Source: an uncultured Ligilactobacillus sp. (GTDB lineage: Bacteria > Bacillota > Bacilli > Lactobacillales > Lactobacillaceae). From it: a DNA stretch of 64,000 nt. Made by a program: the position numbers and the translations under genes. Location of the stretch: the NCBI GenBank assembly GCA_944326135.1, contig CALVCU010000005.1, positions 30,765 to 94,764 on the forward strand, given 5' to 3'. The notes beneath the pieces were generated by a model. That model was not told where the DNA came from. It made no database searches and worked only from the letters and a program-made list of their open reading frames with translations. Below, piece by piece: positions 9,188 through 17,863 of this stretch (the first letter of the stretch is position 1; every line of letters begins with the position of its first letter).

Positions 9188-9499
9188 TTGAATTTAAGAG
9201 GAAAACAAAAACGATACTTAAGAAGTCAAGCACATACTATGCGTCCACTATTTCAAATTGGAAAAGATGGCATTGACCAAAAATGGATAAAGCAAGTAAA
9301 TGATGCATTAGAGAAGCGAGAACTTATTAAAGTTAATATTTTAAATAACTGTTTATTAGAAGTTGATGAAGTAAAAGAATATATCGAAGCTAATTCAAAT
9401 ATCCAAGTAGTGCAAACAATTGGACATACATTAGTTTTATTTAAGCAATCAAGTAAAAAGAATAATCGCTCATATTCAATTGAAGTTGCGAAAATTTAA
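9188..9499 (+). CDS. yhbY: Ribosome assembly RNA-binding protein YhbY
   Basis: This is a CRS1/YhbY domain protein, a KH-like fold that associates with pre-50S particles. The usual YhbY start motif LRGKQKRYLRSQAH is followed by QIGKDG and the C-terminal VQTIGHTLVLFK. I start at TTG 9188, after AGAGGTGA (9176-9182), giving 103 residues as is normal for the family. The longer open frame from 9122 runs back into yqeH and is not supported. Confidence 0.92.
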   Translation: MNLRGKQKRYLRSQAHTMRPLFQIGKDGIDQKWIKQVNDALEKRELIKVNILNNCLLEVDEVKEYIEANSNIQVVQTIGHTLVLFKQSSKKNNRSYSIEVAKI

Positions 9500-9511
9500 G
9501 CAGGGATGATT

Positions 9512-10147
9512 ATGAATGTTCAAAAAATAATAAGTCCTGAAGTAAAAATTATGCATGAAGTTGAATTGGATGATACTAAAAAGCGAATTGGAATTTTAGG
9601 TGGTACTTTTAATCCTATTCATTTAGGACATTTAATTATTGCTGATCAAGTTTTGGATCAATTAGACTTAGATAAAGTACTTTTTATGCCAGATAATATT
9701 CCACCACACATTGATCATAAAAAAGCAATTTCAGCTGAAAAACGGTTAAAAATGCTAGAATTAGCAACTCAGGATAATCCTAAGTTCGGTGTTGAAGATT
9801 ATGAAATAAAAAAAGGTGGCATAAGTTTTAGTATTGATACATTCAGGGAGTTAACCAAATTGCATCCTGAAAATAAATATTACTTTATTATAGGTGGGGA
9901 TATGGTAGAGTATTTGCCTAAATGGCGTGAAATAGATGAATTAGTTAATTTAGTTCAATTCATTGGAGTTAGACGTCCTGGTTTCAGTACAAAAACAAAA
10001 TATCCAGTGATATGGGTTGATGTACCAGAATTAGCAATTAGTTCAACATTAATTCGGCAGAAAATAAAACAAGGATGTTCAATTAATTATTTAGTACCTA
10101 AGGAAGTTGAAGAATACATTCAAAAGGAGAATTTGTACATTGATTGA
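9512..10147 (+). CDS. nadD: Nicotinate-nucleotide adenylyltransferase
   Basis: NadD transfers AMP from ATP to nicotinate mononucleotide, the penultimate step of NAD synthesis. The nucleotidyltransferase motif GILGGTFNPIHLGHL contains the (H/T)xGH signature, and the second motif ISSTLIR is near the C-terminus. About 26 residues precede the first motif, an extension that also occurs in other lactobacilli. I prefer ATG 9512 over 9506 because it leaves room after AGGGA. It overlaps yqeK by 8 bases. Confidence 0.94.
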   Translation: MNVQKIISPEVKIMHEVELDDTKKRIGILGGTFNPIHLGHLIIADQVLDQLDLDKVLFMPDNIPPHIDHKKAISAEKRLKMLELATQDNPKFGVEDYEIKKGGISFSIDTFRELTKLHPENKYYFIIGGDMVEYLPKWREIDELVNLVQFIGVRRPGFSTKTKYPVIWVDVPELAISSTLIRQKIKQGCSINYLVPKEVEEYIQKENLYID

Positions 10148-10736
10148 ACTTAAATATACAGAGGATTATTATCCTGGTACACGTGAAGAACTTATTAGTA
10201 AATTAAAAGCATCATTAAGCCAAGAAAGATTTGAACATTGTTTGAGAGTGGAGCAATGTGCAATTAAATTAGCAAAATTAAATGATTATAATTTAGAATT
10301 AGCTTCAATTGCAGGCTTAGTTCATGATTATGCCAAAGAAAGAAGTGATTCTGAATTTAAAAAAGAAATTTTTCAAAAAAATTTAGATAAATCATTGTTA
10401 AAATGGGGAAATTTCATTTGGCATGGAGAAGTCGGTGCTGAAATTATACGTGATGAATTAAATATCAAAAATAAATTAGTTTTAGATGCAGTTCGTAATC
10501 ATACAGTTGGTAATGTTCATATGAATACATTGGACAAGATTGTCTATGTTGCCGATTATATCGAACCAGGAAGAGTTTTCCCAGATGTCGATTTTGCGAG
10601 AAATATTGCTTTTCAAAATTTAGATGATGCAGTTAAATTTGAAACAAAACACACTTTACAATATTTAATGCAAGCAAACCATAAAATTTATCCAGAAGCT
10701 ATTCTGACATATAATAAATGGGTTGCTGAAAATTAA
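10140..10736 (+). CDS. yqeK: HD-domain protein YqeK, probable diadenosine tetraphosphate hydrolase
   Basis: This is an HD-superfamily metallohydrolase. YqeK relatives cleave Ap4A symmetrically to ADP. Metal-binding motifs visible are the His of ERFEHCLRV, the HD of LVHDYAKE, His residues in IWHGEVGA and RNHTVGN, and an Asp in YVADYIEPGR. The start is taken at TTG 10140, about 10 bases after AAGGAG and within the nadD end. The longer frame from 10107 has no ribosome site. The length is 198 residues. Confidence 0.92.
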   Translation: MIELKYTEDYYPGTREELISKLKASLSQERFEHCLRVEQCAIKLAKLNDYNLELASIAGLVHDYAKERSDSEFKKEIFQKNLDKSLLKWGNFIWHGEVGAEIIRDELNIKNKLVLDAVRNHTVGNVHMNTLDKIVYVADYIEPGRVFPDVDFARNIAFQNLDDAVKFETKHTLQYLMQANHKIYPEAILTYNKWVAEN

Positions 10737-10750
10737 AGGAGAAACGAATT

Positions 10751-11107
10751 ATGGAAGATAGTAAAAAGTTATTAGAAACAGTTGTAAAAGCAGCGGATAA
10801 TAAAAGAGCTGAAGAGATAATTGCTTTAGATGTACAAAAGATTAGTTTACTAGCAGATTATTTTGTAATAATGCAAGCTGATTCTGAAAGACAAGTAAAA
10901 GCAATTGCTGAAAATATTCAAGAAATGGCTGAAAAAGCTGGTTATGATGTACGTGATGTGGAAGGGAAAAATGGTGCAAATTGGGTATTGATTGATTTAG
11001 GTGATGTAGTTGCCCATGTATTTAAAGCAGAGACACGTAAATTCTATAATTTAGAGAAATTATGGGCAGATGCAGATGACGTTGAAATTACAGATTGGCT
11101 TAACTAA
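10751..11107 (+). CDS. rsfS: Ribosome silencing factor RsfS
   Basis: RsfS binds ribosomal protein L14 and blocks subunit joining when nutrients are limiting. It has 118 residues. The Iojap motifs DYFVIMQADSERQV and the C-terminal WVLIDLGDVVAHVF...YNLEKLW are characteristic. It starts behind AAAGGAG and overlaps the next start by one base (TAATGA). In many lactobacilli a SAM methyltransferase gene (yqeM) comes next; here it is absent. Confidence 0.96.
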   Translation: MEDSKKLLETVVKAADNKRAEEIIALDVQKISLLADYFVIMQADSERQVKAIAENIQEMAEKAGYDVRDVEGKNGANWVLIDLGDVVAHVFKAETRKFYNLEKLWADADDVEITDWLN

Positions 11108-12261
11108 TGAAATCAATTGTAGGAATCATTACAGAGTATAATCCTTTTCATAACGGACATCTATATCAAATTAAACAAGTGAAAAAAGCATTTCCAAATG
11201 CGCCATTGGTAATTGCAATGAGTGGTAATTTTTTGCAAAGAGGGGAACCGGCAATTATTGATAAATGGCATCGCGCAAAAGAATGTTTAGCAAATGGTGC
11301 TGATTTAGTAATGGAAATGCCTGTTTTAGCTGCTGTTCAAGCTGCTGATAGATTTGCATATTATGGAGTATGGACTCACTTTCAAATGGGAGTAACTGAT
11401 TTATTTTTTGGTGCAGAACATTCTGATTATGACTTTATGAATTTTGCAAAAATTGTAAAAGATATAAAGGGTGACTTTACTAAACGAAATGAGTCATTTG
11501 CACGGTCATATCAAAGAATAATAACTGAAAAGATTGGACATAGTGTAGAGCAACCTAATGATTTACTAGGACTTGCATATGCTAAGGCCAATTTAAAATT
11601 AAATGCTAATATTAACTTACATCCAATTCAAAGAAAAAATGCTAATTATCATGATATGCATCTACAAGAAACAGGCACGATTGCAAGTGCTTCAGCAATT
11701 CGAAGAGCTTTGTTTAATAATGATGATGAAATTGAAAAATTTGTGCCTGCAGAAACGCTTTCTGATTTATTATCACAAAGATTGGTTTCATGGGATGACT
11801 TTTGGATGCATTTAAAAATGGAACTTCTAACTCATAATCCTGAAGAGTTGGCTGAAATATATGGAATGAGTGAAGGAATTCAATATCGTATGATTGAAAT
11901 GGCAAATCGTAGTGAAACTTCTCAAAACTTTGAGAGTTGGATTAAAGCAGTAAAAAATAAACGATTTACTTATACTAGATTAAGTAGATTAGCTGTGATG
12001 ACTTTATTACATGTAACTAAAAGTGATTTTGAAAAATTTCAACAAATGCCATATTTACGAGTATTAGGTTTCACTTCAAAGGGAAGAGAAGTCTTGCATA
12101 ATGCTAAGAAAAAAACAGAATTTCCTATTATTACTAATGTTTCTGCTGATGATAAAAGGAAAATAATGAATGTTGATTATAAAACTGGGAAAATGTATCA
12201 ATCTATAAATGGAACTGAACAAGATTTAAAAAATATGCCAATTATGTTTAATAAAGAGTAA
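11107..12261 (+). CDS. tmcAL: tRNA(Met) cytidine acetate ligase (YlbM family)
   Basis: TmcAL makes N4-acetylcytidine at the wobble position of elongator tRNA-Met, using acetate and ATP. The nucleotidyltransferase-like opening GIITEYNPFHNGHLYQI carries the HxGH signature, with AMSGNFLQRGEPA following and a SASAIRRAL motif mid-protein. It has 384 residues, the normal size. The ATG overlaps the rsfS stop, so the two are translated together. Confidence 0.95.
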   Translation: MKSIVGIITEYNPFHNGHLYQIKQVKKAFPNAPLVIAMSGNFLQRGEPAIIDKWHRAKECLANGADLVMEMPVLAAVQAADRFAYYGVWTHFQMGVTDLFFGAEHSDYDFMNFAKIVKDIKGDFTKRNESFARSYQRIITEKIGHSVEQPNDLLGLAYAKANLKLNANINLHPIQRKNANYHDMHLQETGTIASASAIRRALFNNDDEIEKFVPAETLSDLLSQRLVSWDDFWMHLKMELLTHNPEELAEIYGMSEGIQYRMIEMANRSETSQNFESWIKAVKNKRFTYTRLSRLAVMTLLHVTKSDFEKFQQMPYLRVLGFTSKGREVLHNAKKKTEFPIITNVSADDKRKIMNVDYKTGKMYQSINGTEQDLKNMPIMFNKE

Positions 12262-12276
12262 GTCAGGAGGGTTAAT

Positions 12277-12843
12277 ATGAAATGGTCATTAAATGAATTA
12301 CGGCAAGCAAAAGAGAAACCAATTCAGTTTGAAGAAACACTAGATTTAGAATCTGCTTTAAAGCAAAGGCGTAGTGATATTATTTCACTTACACCAGTAA
12401 AGGTAAAGGGGATTTTTACACTTGATTCACGTGGAATTTTAGGTGGATTTAATGTTAAGACTACAATCACAGTTCCATCTACACGTACATTTGAACCAGT
12501 AAAGATACCATTGGATTTTGATTTTTCAGAATATTATGTAAGTGAACATCAGGATGATTTATCACAATTTGATAGCTTAGATGTAGTAATAAAATTAGAT
12601 AACGATATTTTATCATTGGAAAAAGTAATCGAAGATAATATTTTATTGCAAATTCCAATGCAGATTTTGAGTAAAAAAGAACAAGAAGCAACAGTAGATG
12701 AAATGCCACAAGGTGAAAATTGGGATGTTCTTACTGAAAAACAAATTGAAGAAGATTCCCGTCACAATCATGAAATTGATCCAAGAATGGTCAAATTAAA
12801 GAATTTCTTCAAAGAAAATGATGATTCAAATTCGAATGAGTAG
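12277..12843 (+). CDS. yceD: YceD family protein (DUF177)
   Basis: This is a DUF177/YceD family protein. Relatives are linked to 23S rRNA accumulation and almost always precede rpmF. It has 188 residues with acidic patches, including a QGENWDVLTEKQ segment and a C-terminal DPRMVKLKNFF motif typical of the Firmicute branch. The family motif in the middle lacks the cysteines of some homologues. It starts behind AGGAGG and is followed by rpmF after 62 bases. The molecular mechanism is not known. Confidence 0.88.
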   Translation: MKWSLNELRQAKEKPIQFEETLDLESALKQRRSDIISLTPVKVKGIFTLDSRGILGGFNVKTTITVPSTRTFEPVKIPLDFDFSEYYVSEHQDDLSQFDSLDVVIKLDNDILSLEKVIEDNILLQIPMQILSKKEQEATVDEMPQGENWDVLTEKQIEEDSRHNHEIDPRMVKLKNFFKENDDSNSNE

Positions 12844-12872
12844 TTGTAAAATTTACAAATTACAAGTATAAT
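12844..12872 (+). promoter_or_regulatory. Promoter of rpmF
   Basis: TTGTAA at 12844-12849 and TATAAT at 12867-12872 are separated by 17 bases, directly after the yceD stop. rpmF can therefore be transcribed apart from yceD. Confidence 0.7.
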
Positions 12873-12905
12873 GATTCTTGTTAATGATTTAAAGGAGGTG
12901 TTCAC

Positions 12906-13091
12906 ATGGCTGTACCAGCACGTAAGACATCAAAAACACGTAAAAGATTACGTCGTACAAATTATAAATTACAAGTACCAGGTATGAGTGCTTGCCCAAA
13001 CTGTGGCGAATTGCGTCGCTCACACCGTGTATGCCCAAGTTGTGGTTACTATGGTGATCGTGAAGTTGTTAAGGTTAAAAGTAACAACTAA
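12906..13091 (+). CDS. rpmF: 50S ribosomal protein L32 (zinc-binding form)
   Basis: L32 is a 61-residue protein of the large subunit. It begins [14 protein letters not shown] and contains a four-Cys zinc site (CPNC then CPSC, ten residues apart), so it is the zinc-requiring form. It starts behind AAAGGAGGTG. It has its own promoter and a downstream terminator. Confidence 0.97.
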   Translation: MAVPARKTSKTRKRLRRTNYKLQVPGMSACPNCGELRRSHRVCPSCGYYGDREVVKVKSNN

Positions 13092-13148
13092 TTTTTAAGA
13101 ATATTGAAACAAAAATATTATTGGGACCATGGCCCATATTATTTTTAC

Positions 13149-13181
13149 AGCATTTCAGAGCAACTGAGGTGCTATTTTTTT
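13149..13181 (+). terminator. Intrinsic terminator after rpmF
   Basis: The stem AGCATTTCAG (13149-13158) pairs with CTGAGGTGCT (13164-13173) through two G-T pairs and is followed by seven T. Confidence 0.8.
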
Positions 13182-13244
13182 ACATTTTATATAGTAGCTA
13201 TGATAAAATATTAACCAGATATTATTTTGAAAAGAGGTTTTAGT

Positions 13245-13829
13245 ATGGATGTGCATAATGTTGATTTGACTATAAGTGCAGTTCACCCAGATCAATATCC
13301 TAATAATCAATTACCTGAAATTACGTTAACTGGAAGATCAAATGTTGGAAAATCTTCTTTAATTAATACATTAATTAATCGGAAAAATCTTGCTAGAACA
13401 TCAAGTCAACCTGGAAAAACACAAACTTTAAATTTTTATAATATTGAAGATCAACTATATTTTGTGGATGTTCCAGGATATGGTTATGCTAAAACTTCTC
13501 AAAAAAATCGTGAAAAATGGGCAAAGATGATTGAAACGTACTTTGCAACGCGTCAGGAAACATGTGGTGTTATTTCATTAGTTGATTCACGTCATGCACC
13601 AACAAATTTGGATATTCAAATGATTGATTTTATTCATTATTATCAATTGCCACTTTTAATAGTAGGTACTAAAATTGATAAGGTTCCACGGAGTAAATGG
13701 AATAAAAGTGAAAGTTTGATTCGAAAAAACTTACACTTAAATAGTGATGATCAAATACAACTATTTTCAGCTCAAACAAAATTTGGAAAAGAAGAAATTT
13801 GGAACTGGATAGAGCAACATACAAGATAA
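13245..13829 (+). CDS. engB: Ribosome biogenesis GTP-binding protein EngB (YsxC)
   Basis: EngB is an essential GTPase acting in late 50S assembly. The motifs are G1 [10 protein letters not shown]2 in [10 protein letters not shown]3 DVPGYG, G4 TKID and G5 SAQT. I start at ATG 13245, 7 bases after AGAGG, giving 194 residues. The open frame from TTG 13227 would include the ribosome site itself. It lies 12 bases upstream of the MazG-like gene and is probably co-transcribed with it. Confidence 0.96.
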   Translation: MDVHNVDLTISAVHPDQYPNNQLPEITLTGRSNVGKSSLINTLINRKNLARTSSQPGKTQTLNFYNIEDQLYFVDVPGYGYAKTSQKNREKWAKMIETYFATRQETCGVISLVDSRHAPTNLDIQMIDFIHYYQLPLLIVGTKIDKVPRSKWNKSESLIRKNLHLNSDDQIQLFSAQTKFGKEEIWNWIEQHTR

Positions 13830-13841
13830 GGAAGTATTGCA

Positions 13842-14141
13842 ATGGAATTTAATGAGTATCAAACAGCAGCTAACCGCACACTATATGGAAATGAACAGGT
13901 ATTGACAAATTGCGCTTTAGGATTAGCCAGTGAGAGTGGACAGGTAGTTGATTTAATTAAAGCATATACATTTAAAGGGCAAAAACTTGAGAAGGATCAA
14001 TTGATCCATGAAATGGGAGATGTACTTTGGTATTTATCACAAATTGCTGAATGGGCAGACATTCCATTTGATGAGATTGCTAAAGAAAACATTGAAACAT
14101 TAAATAAACGGTATCCTAATGGCTATCAAAGTGAAAATTAA
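13842..14141 (+). CDS. MazG-like nucleotide pyrophosphohydrolase family protein
   Basis: This is a 99-residue all-alpha protein of the MazG-like superfamily, small NTP pyrophosphatases. The characteristic ALGLASESGQVVDLIK and EMGDVLWYLSQIA segments align with the two metal-binding helices. The second helix keeps the E-x2-D pattern (EMGD). The first reads ESGQ (Gln is CAG) where most relatives have ESGE, so one presumed Mg ligand is changed. Activity is therefore uncertain. It lies 12 bases after engB and before a terminator. Confidence 0.82.
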   Translation: MEFNEYQTAANRTLYGNEQVLTNCALGLASESGQVVDLIKAYTFKGQKLEKDQLIHEMGDVLWYLSQIAEWADIPFDEIAKENIETLNKRYPNGYQSEN

Positions 14142-14147
14142 GGTAAA

Positions 14148-14177
14148 AAAACGAGACTGAAGTTTCAGTCTCGTTTT
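14148..14177 (+). terminator. Bidirectional intrinsic terminator
   Basis: ACGAGACTGAA (14151-14161) pairs with TTCAGTCTCGT (14164-14174). It is flanked by A on the left and T on the right, so it can serve both the MazG-like gene and the converging small - strand gene. Confidence 0.85.
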
Positions 14178-14197
14178 ATATAGCTTAAAATGTAATA

Positions 14198-14338
14198 TTA
14201 TTCATTATTTTTTGATTTATCTTTTTGAGATTTTTTAGCAGTATCTTTTTCTTGATTATTAGTTGATTTAGTTGGATCAATAGCAAATTTATCAAATAAA
14301 CTTTCAAGATTATTTTCACGATTAATTTTTAGTCCCAT
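14198..14338 (-). CDS. Small acidic/basic SPJ_0845-like protein
   Basis: This 46-residue ORF begins MGLKINRENNLESLFDKFA and continues as a Lys/Asn/Asp-rich disordered tail. It has a perfect AAGGAGAT ribosome site (complement of 14344-14351) 5 bases before the ATG. A shared terminator follows it. The N-terminal L-x-x-L-F-D-K-F-A pattern resembles a family of tiny lactobacillus and streptococcal proteins labelled SPJ_0845. That assignment is from memory and the function is unknown. Confidence 0.75.
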   Translation of the reverse strand: MGLKINRENNLESLFDKFAIDPTKSTNNQEKDTAKKSQKDKSKNNE

Positions 14339-14424
14339 TTTTTATCTCCTTCTAAACACTATAGATTGCAATAAGAATACCAGTTTTTGAATAATTTTTC
14401 AATTTTAACGAAAGGAGGATACTT

Positions 14425-16221
14425 ATGGCAACAGAACATATTGAAAAAAAACTGAAATTACTTCCTGATTTACCTGGATGCTATATGATGAAAGATATTA
14501 ATAGCAAAATTATATATGTTGGTAAGGCAAAAAATTTAAAAAATCGTGTTCGTTCATATTTTAAGAGCTCTCATGAAGGAAAAACAGCGCAACTGGTTTC
14601 TGAAATTAGAGATTTTGAAACAATTATTACTTCGACTGATAAAGAAGCGTTTTTATTAGAAATCACATTAATTCAGAAATATAAACCATATTATAATATT
14701 AAATTAAAACAAGGAACTGGGTATCCATATATAAAAATTACAAATGAACGTGATCCACAACTACTTTTAGTAAACCAAGTAAAAAAAGATGGTGGATATT
14801 ATTTTGGGCCATATCCTAATGTTTATGCTGCTACTGAAACATTGGAGTTATTAAGAAAAGTATATCCATTAAGAAGATGTAATGGGTATCAAAAGAGGCC
14901 GTGTTTGTATTATCACATGGGACAGTGTTTAGGAGCTTGTTTTAAAAAAGTACCACCAGAAAAATATGAAAAACAAATAAAAAAAATAAAGTCTTTTTTA
15001 AATGGTAATGTAAATCAAATAAAAAATGAATTGCGTAAAAAAATGGAACAAGCAGCAGCTCAAATGGAATTTGAAAGGGCAGCTGAATATCGCGATCAGA
15101 TCAAATATATTGCCATGACTGTTGAAAAACAAAAAATTATATCTAATGATAATACACCACGTGATTTATTTAACTTTTATATGGATAAAGGCTGGATTTC
15201 AATTCAAGTGTTTTTTATTAGACAAGCAAGATTAATGAAACGAGAAAAAAGACTTTTTCCATGTGTAGATGATAGTCCTGAATCAGAATTTACTTCATTT
15301 ATTTTACAATTTTATAATCAAAAAAATCGAGTGATGCCTAAAGAAATTTTAGTTCCAGATAATGTTGACAAAAATATTTTAAGTGAAATCTTAAATGTCC
15401 CTGTTAGAACACCCCAAAGAGGTCAAAAGTATGATTTACTTAAAATGGCAAAAAAGAATGCTAGATTGGTGTTAGAAGAGAAATTTCGTCTATTAGAATT
15501 AGATAATCGTAAGACTACAGGAGCAATGAATGAAATAACAGATGCATTGCATTTACCTCATGGACATCGAATTGAAGCATTTGATCATTCACATATTCAA
15601 GGACAAGATCCTGTTTCTGCGATGGTATGTTTTATTGATGGTCAACCTGATAAAAATGAATATCGAAAATATAAGTTAAAAACAGTGAAAAATGTAAATG
15701 AAGCTGCTAGTACGCAAGAAGTTATTTATAGACGATATAGTCGTTTATTGAAAGAACATGCAAAATTACCTGATTTAATTTTGATGGATGGAGCAGAAAT
15801 TCAGATTAATGCAGCGATTGACGTTTTGCATAACCAATTAGGAATAGATATACCAGTTGCAGGCATGGTAAAGAATGAACATCATAAAACTGCTGATTTA
15901 ATGAATCAAAATGGAGAAAAATTACAATTAAATCCTAAAAGTCAGGGATTTTATTTATTACAAAGAATTCAGGATGAGGTTCACCGCTTTGCAATAACAT
16001 ATCATAGACAGTTACATTCAAAAAATTCCTTAGCATCAAGATTAGAAAAAATTCCCGGTGTTGGACCTAAAACGCGAACAAAATTGTTACGTAATTTTCA
16101 CTCAATTAAAAGAATTTCACAAGCAAGTGTAGAAGAAATACAAAAATTAGGAATTTCAAAGAAAGTTGCTCAAACAGTCAAGTTAAGTGCCGAGTCCATT
16201 CAAAATGGAAAGAAAAACTGA
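14425..16221 (+). CDS. uvrC: Excinuclease ABC subunit C
   Basis: UvrC makes both incisions in nucleotide excision repair. It has 598 residues. The GIY-YIG nuclease is at about 12-95 (GCYMMKD, IIYVGKAKNLKNR). A cysteine cluster is near 155-172 (RRCNGYQKRPCLYYHMGQC). The UVR motif that binds UvrB is near 205-240, the RNase H-like endonuclease at about 380-540 (EAFDHSHIQG, LILMDGAEIQ), and helix-hairpin-helix motifs are at the end (IPGVGPKTRTKLL). It starts behind AAAGGAGG. No terminator is obvious before the permease. Confidence 0.97.
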   Translation: MATEHIEKKLKLLPDLPGCYMMKDINSKIIYVGKAKNLKNRVRSYFKSSHEGKTAQLVSEIRDFETIITSTDKEAFLLEITLIQKYKPYYNIKLKQGTGYPYIKITNERDPQLLLVNQVKKDGGYYFGPYPNVYAATETLELLRKVYPLRRCNGYQKRPCLYYHMGQCLGACFKKVPPEKYEKQIKKIKSFLNGNVNQIKNELRKKMEQAAAQMEFERAAEYRDQIKYIAMTVEKQKIISNDNTPRDLFNFYMDKGWISIQVFFIRQARLMKREKRLFPCVDDSPESEFTSFILQFYNQKNRVMPKEILVPDNVDKNILSEILNVPVRTPQRGQKYDLLKMAKKNARLVLEEKFRLLELDNRKTTGAMNEITDALHLPHGHRIEAFDHSHIQGQDPVSAMVCFIDGQPDKNEYRKYKLKTVKNVNEAASTQEVIYRRYSRLLKEHAKLPDLILMDGAEIQINAAIDVLHNQLGIDIPVAGMVKNEHHKTADLMNQNGEKLQLNPKSQGFYLLQRIQDEVHRFAITYHRQLHSKNSLASRLEKIPGVGPKTRTKLLRNFHSIKRISQASVEEIQKLGISKKVAQTVKLSAESIQNGKKN

Positions 16222-16251
16222 TTAGAATAAAATAAAAACTTGTGCTAAAAT
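16222..16251 (+). promoter_or_regulatory. Probable extended -10 promoter of the permease gene
   Basis: TGCTAAAAT at 16243-16251 is an extended -10 (TG at 16243-16244, TAAAAT at 16246-16251). A weak -35, TTAGAA at 16222-16227, lies 18 bases upstream. Confidence 0.5.
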
Positions 16252-16299
16252 TTCTATTGTATTTGTCGCTTAGTTAATTTTTTGGATGGAGTGAAAAAC

Positions 16300-17742
16300 G
16301 TGGGGAAGAATGATTTAGGATCGAAATTAAGATGGTATAATATTGCATTATTGTCTTTTTCAGTAGTGTGGGGATTTGGAAATGTTGTTAATAACTTTGC
16401 AAATCAAGGATTAACAGTTGTCTTTTCATGGATACTTATTATGTTGCTATATTTTATCCCATATACACTAATGGTAGGACAATTAGGTGCAACGTTTCAA
16501 AATTTAGGTGCAGGCGTTAGTTCTTGGATTAATGAATTAATGGGCAGCAAATGGGCATATTTGGCTGCCTGGACGTATTGGGTTGTTCATGTACCATATT
16601 TAGCACAGAAACCACAGGTCATAATGATTAGTCTAAGTTGGCTATTCCGTGGGAATGGTAGTTTTGTGAACGATACTAAGACAATCGTTGTTCAAGGATT
16701 AAGTTTAGTTATGTTTATTGTATTTGTTTGGTTAGCTTCTAAAGGAGTAGAGGCACTTAAAAAATTAGGTAATATTGCCGGAATTTTATTATTTATAATG
16801 TCAATGTTATTTATTATTTTAGGTATTAGTGCTCCATTTATCGTACACACGCATGTGGCAACGCCTGACATGACAAATATTCATAATTATATCCCTAAAT
16901 TTGATTTTGAATATTTAACAACTATCTCAATGTTAGTATTTGCAGTTGGTGGATGTGAAAAGATTTCACCATATGTAAATAAAACTCATAATGCATCAAA
17001 GGAATTTCCTCAAGGAATGATCGTATTAGCAATTATTGTAGCTGTTTCTGCTATTTTAGGTTCTCTTGGAATGGGAATGATCATTAATGCAAATCATATT
17101 CCAAATGATTTAATGTCAAATGGTGCCTTTGAAGCATTTCAAATTTTAGGACAACATTATCATGTTGGTAACTTATTTATGTGGATTTTTGCAATTACAA
17201 GTACACTTGGCTCTGCAACAGCATTGGCAGTATCTATTGATGCTCCATTACGTATGTTGCTAGATGAGGCTGATGAGCGCTATATTCCAAAAGTACTTTT
17301 GAAAAAGAATAAGCACGGCGTGTTTATTAATGGTTATAAATTGGTTACAATTTTAGTATCAATTTTGATTATTGTACCGGCTCTTGGAATAAAAGGGATG
17401 TCTAATCTTTACAACTGGTTGTTAAACTTGAATTCAATTTGCATGCCAATGCGCTATTTATGGGTATTTCTTGCATATATTTTATTAGTTAAATATATGG
17501 ATAAGTATCATTCAGATTATGTATTTGTAAAAAATAAGACTATTGGATATGCATTTGGAATTTGGGCATTCTTATTTACAGCATTTGCTTGTATTTTAGG
17601 CATGTTTCCTAAGTCAAATATGTATTCCAGCGCTAGTTCATGGTGGTTCCAAATGGGAATGAATATTATAACACCATTAATTTTGATTGCATTAGGTTTA
17701 GTTTTACCATTAATTGCTAAAAAAACTAATTCTGTTAAATGA
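16300..17742 (+). CDS. APC-superfamily amino acid permease (YjeM-like)
   Basis: This is a membrane transporter with about 12 hydrophobic helices. It belongs to the amino acid-polyamine-organocation superfamily. The Gly-rich first helix and the GAGVSSWINELMG segment resemble the YjeM / glutamate-GABA type subgroup. Substrate cannot be read from the sequence. I choose GTG 16300 because GGATGGAG lies 8 bases before it; TTG 16282 and GTG 16291 are inside or ahead of that site. It has 480 residues and is followed by a terminator, so it is a single-gene unit. Confidence 0.85.
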   Translation: MGKNDLGSKLRWYNIALLSFSVVWGFGNVVNNFANQGLTVVFSWILIMLLYFIPYTLMVGQLGATFQNLGAGVSSWINELMGSKWAYLAAWTYWVVHVPYLAQKPQVIMISLSWLFRGNGSFVNDTKTIVVQGLSLVMFIVFVWLASKGVEALKKLGNIAGILLFIMSMLFIILGISAPFIVHTHVATPDMTNIHNYIPKFDFEYLTTISMLVFAVGGCEKISPYVNKTHNASKEFPQGMIVLAIIVAVSAILGSLGMGMIINANHIPNDLMSNGAFEAFQILGQHYHVGNLFMWIFAITSTLGSATALAVSIDAPLRMLLDEADERYIPKVLLKKNKHGVFINGYKLVTILVSILIIVPALGIKGMSNLYNWLLNLNSICMPMRYLWVFLAYILLVKYMDKYHSDYVFVKNKTIGYAFGIWAFLFTAFACILGMFPKSNMYSSASSWWFQMGMNIITPLILIALGLVLPLIAKKTNSVK

Positions 17743-17757
17743 CACATAATATAGATG

Positions 17758-17787
17758 AAAGCATGACAAGGATACAGTCATGCTTTT
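17758..17787 (+). terminator. Intrinsic terminator after the permease gene
   Basis: AAAGCATGAC (17758-17767) pairs perfectly with GTCATGCTTT (17777-17786), followed by a short T run. Confidence 0.8.
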
Positions 17788-17863
17788 ATTTTTAATTATA
17801 AATTGATATAGTAAAATAGATGACTTCTAGATATATAAATTGATTTTTAGAAAGAGGAACGAA

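Noticed and set aside
11603..11815. Overlapping + frame of 70 codons inside tmcAL
   Set aside because: It is fully inside a well-conserved gene in another frame and has no ribosome site.
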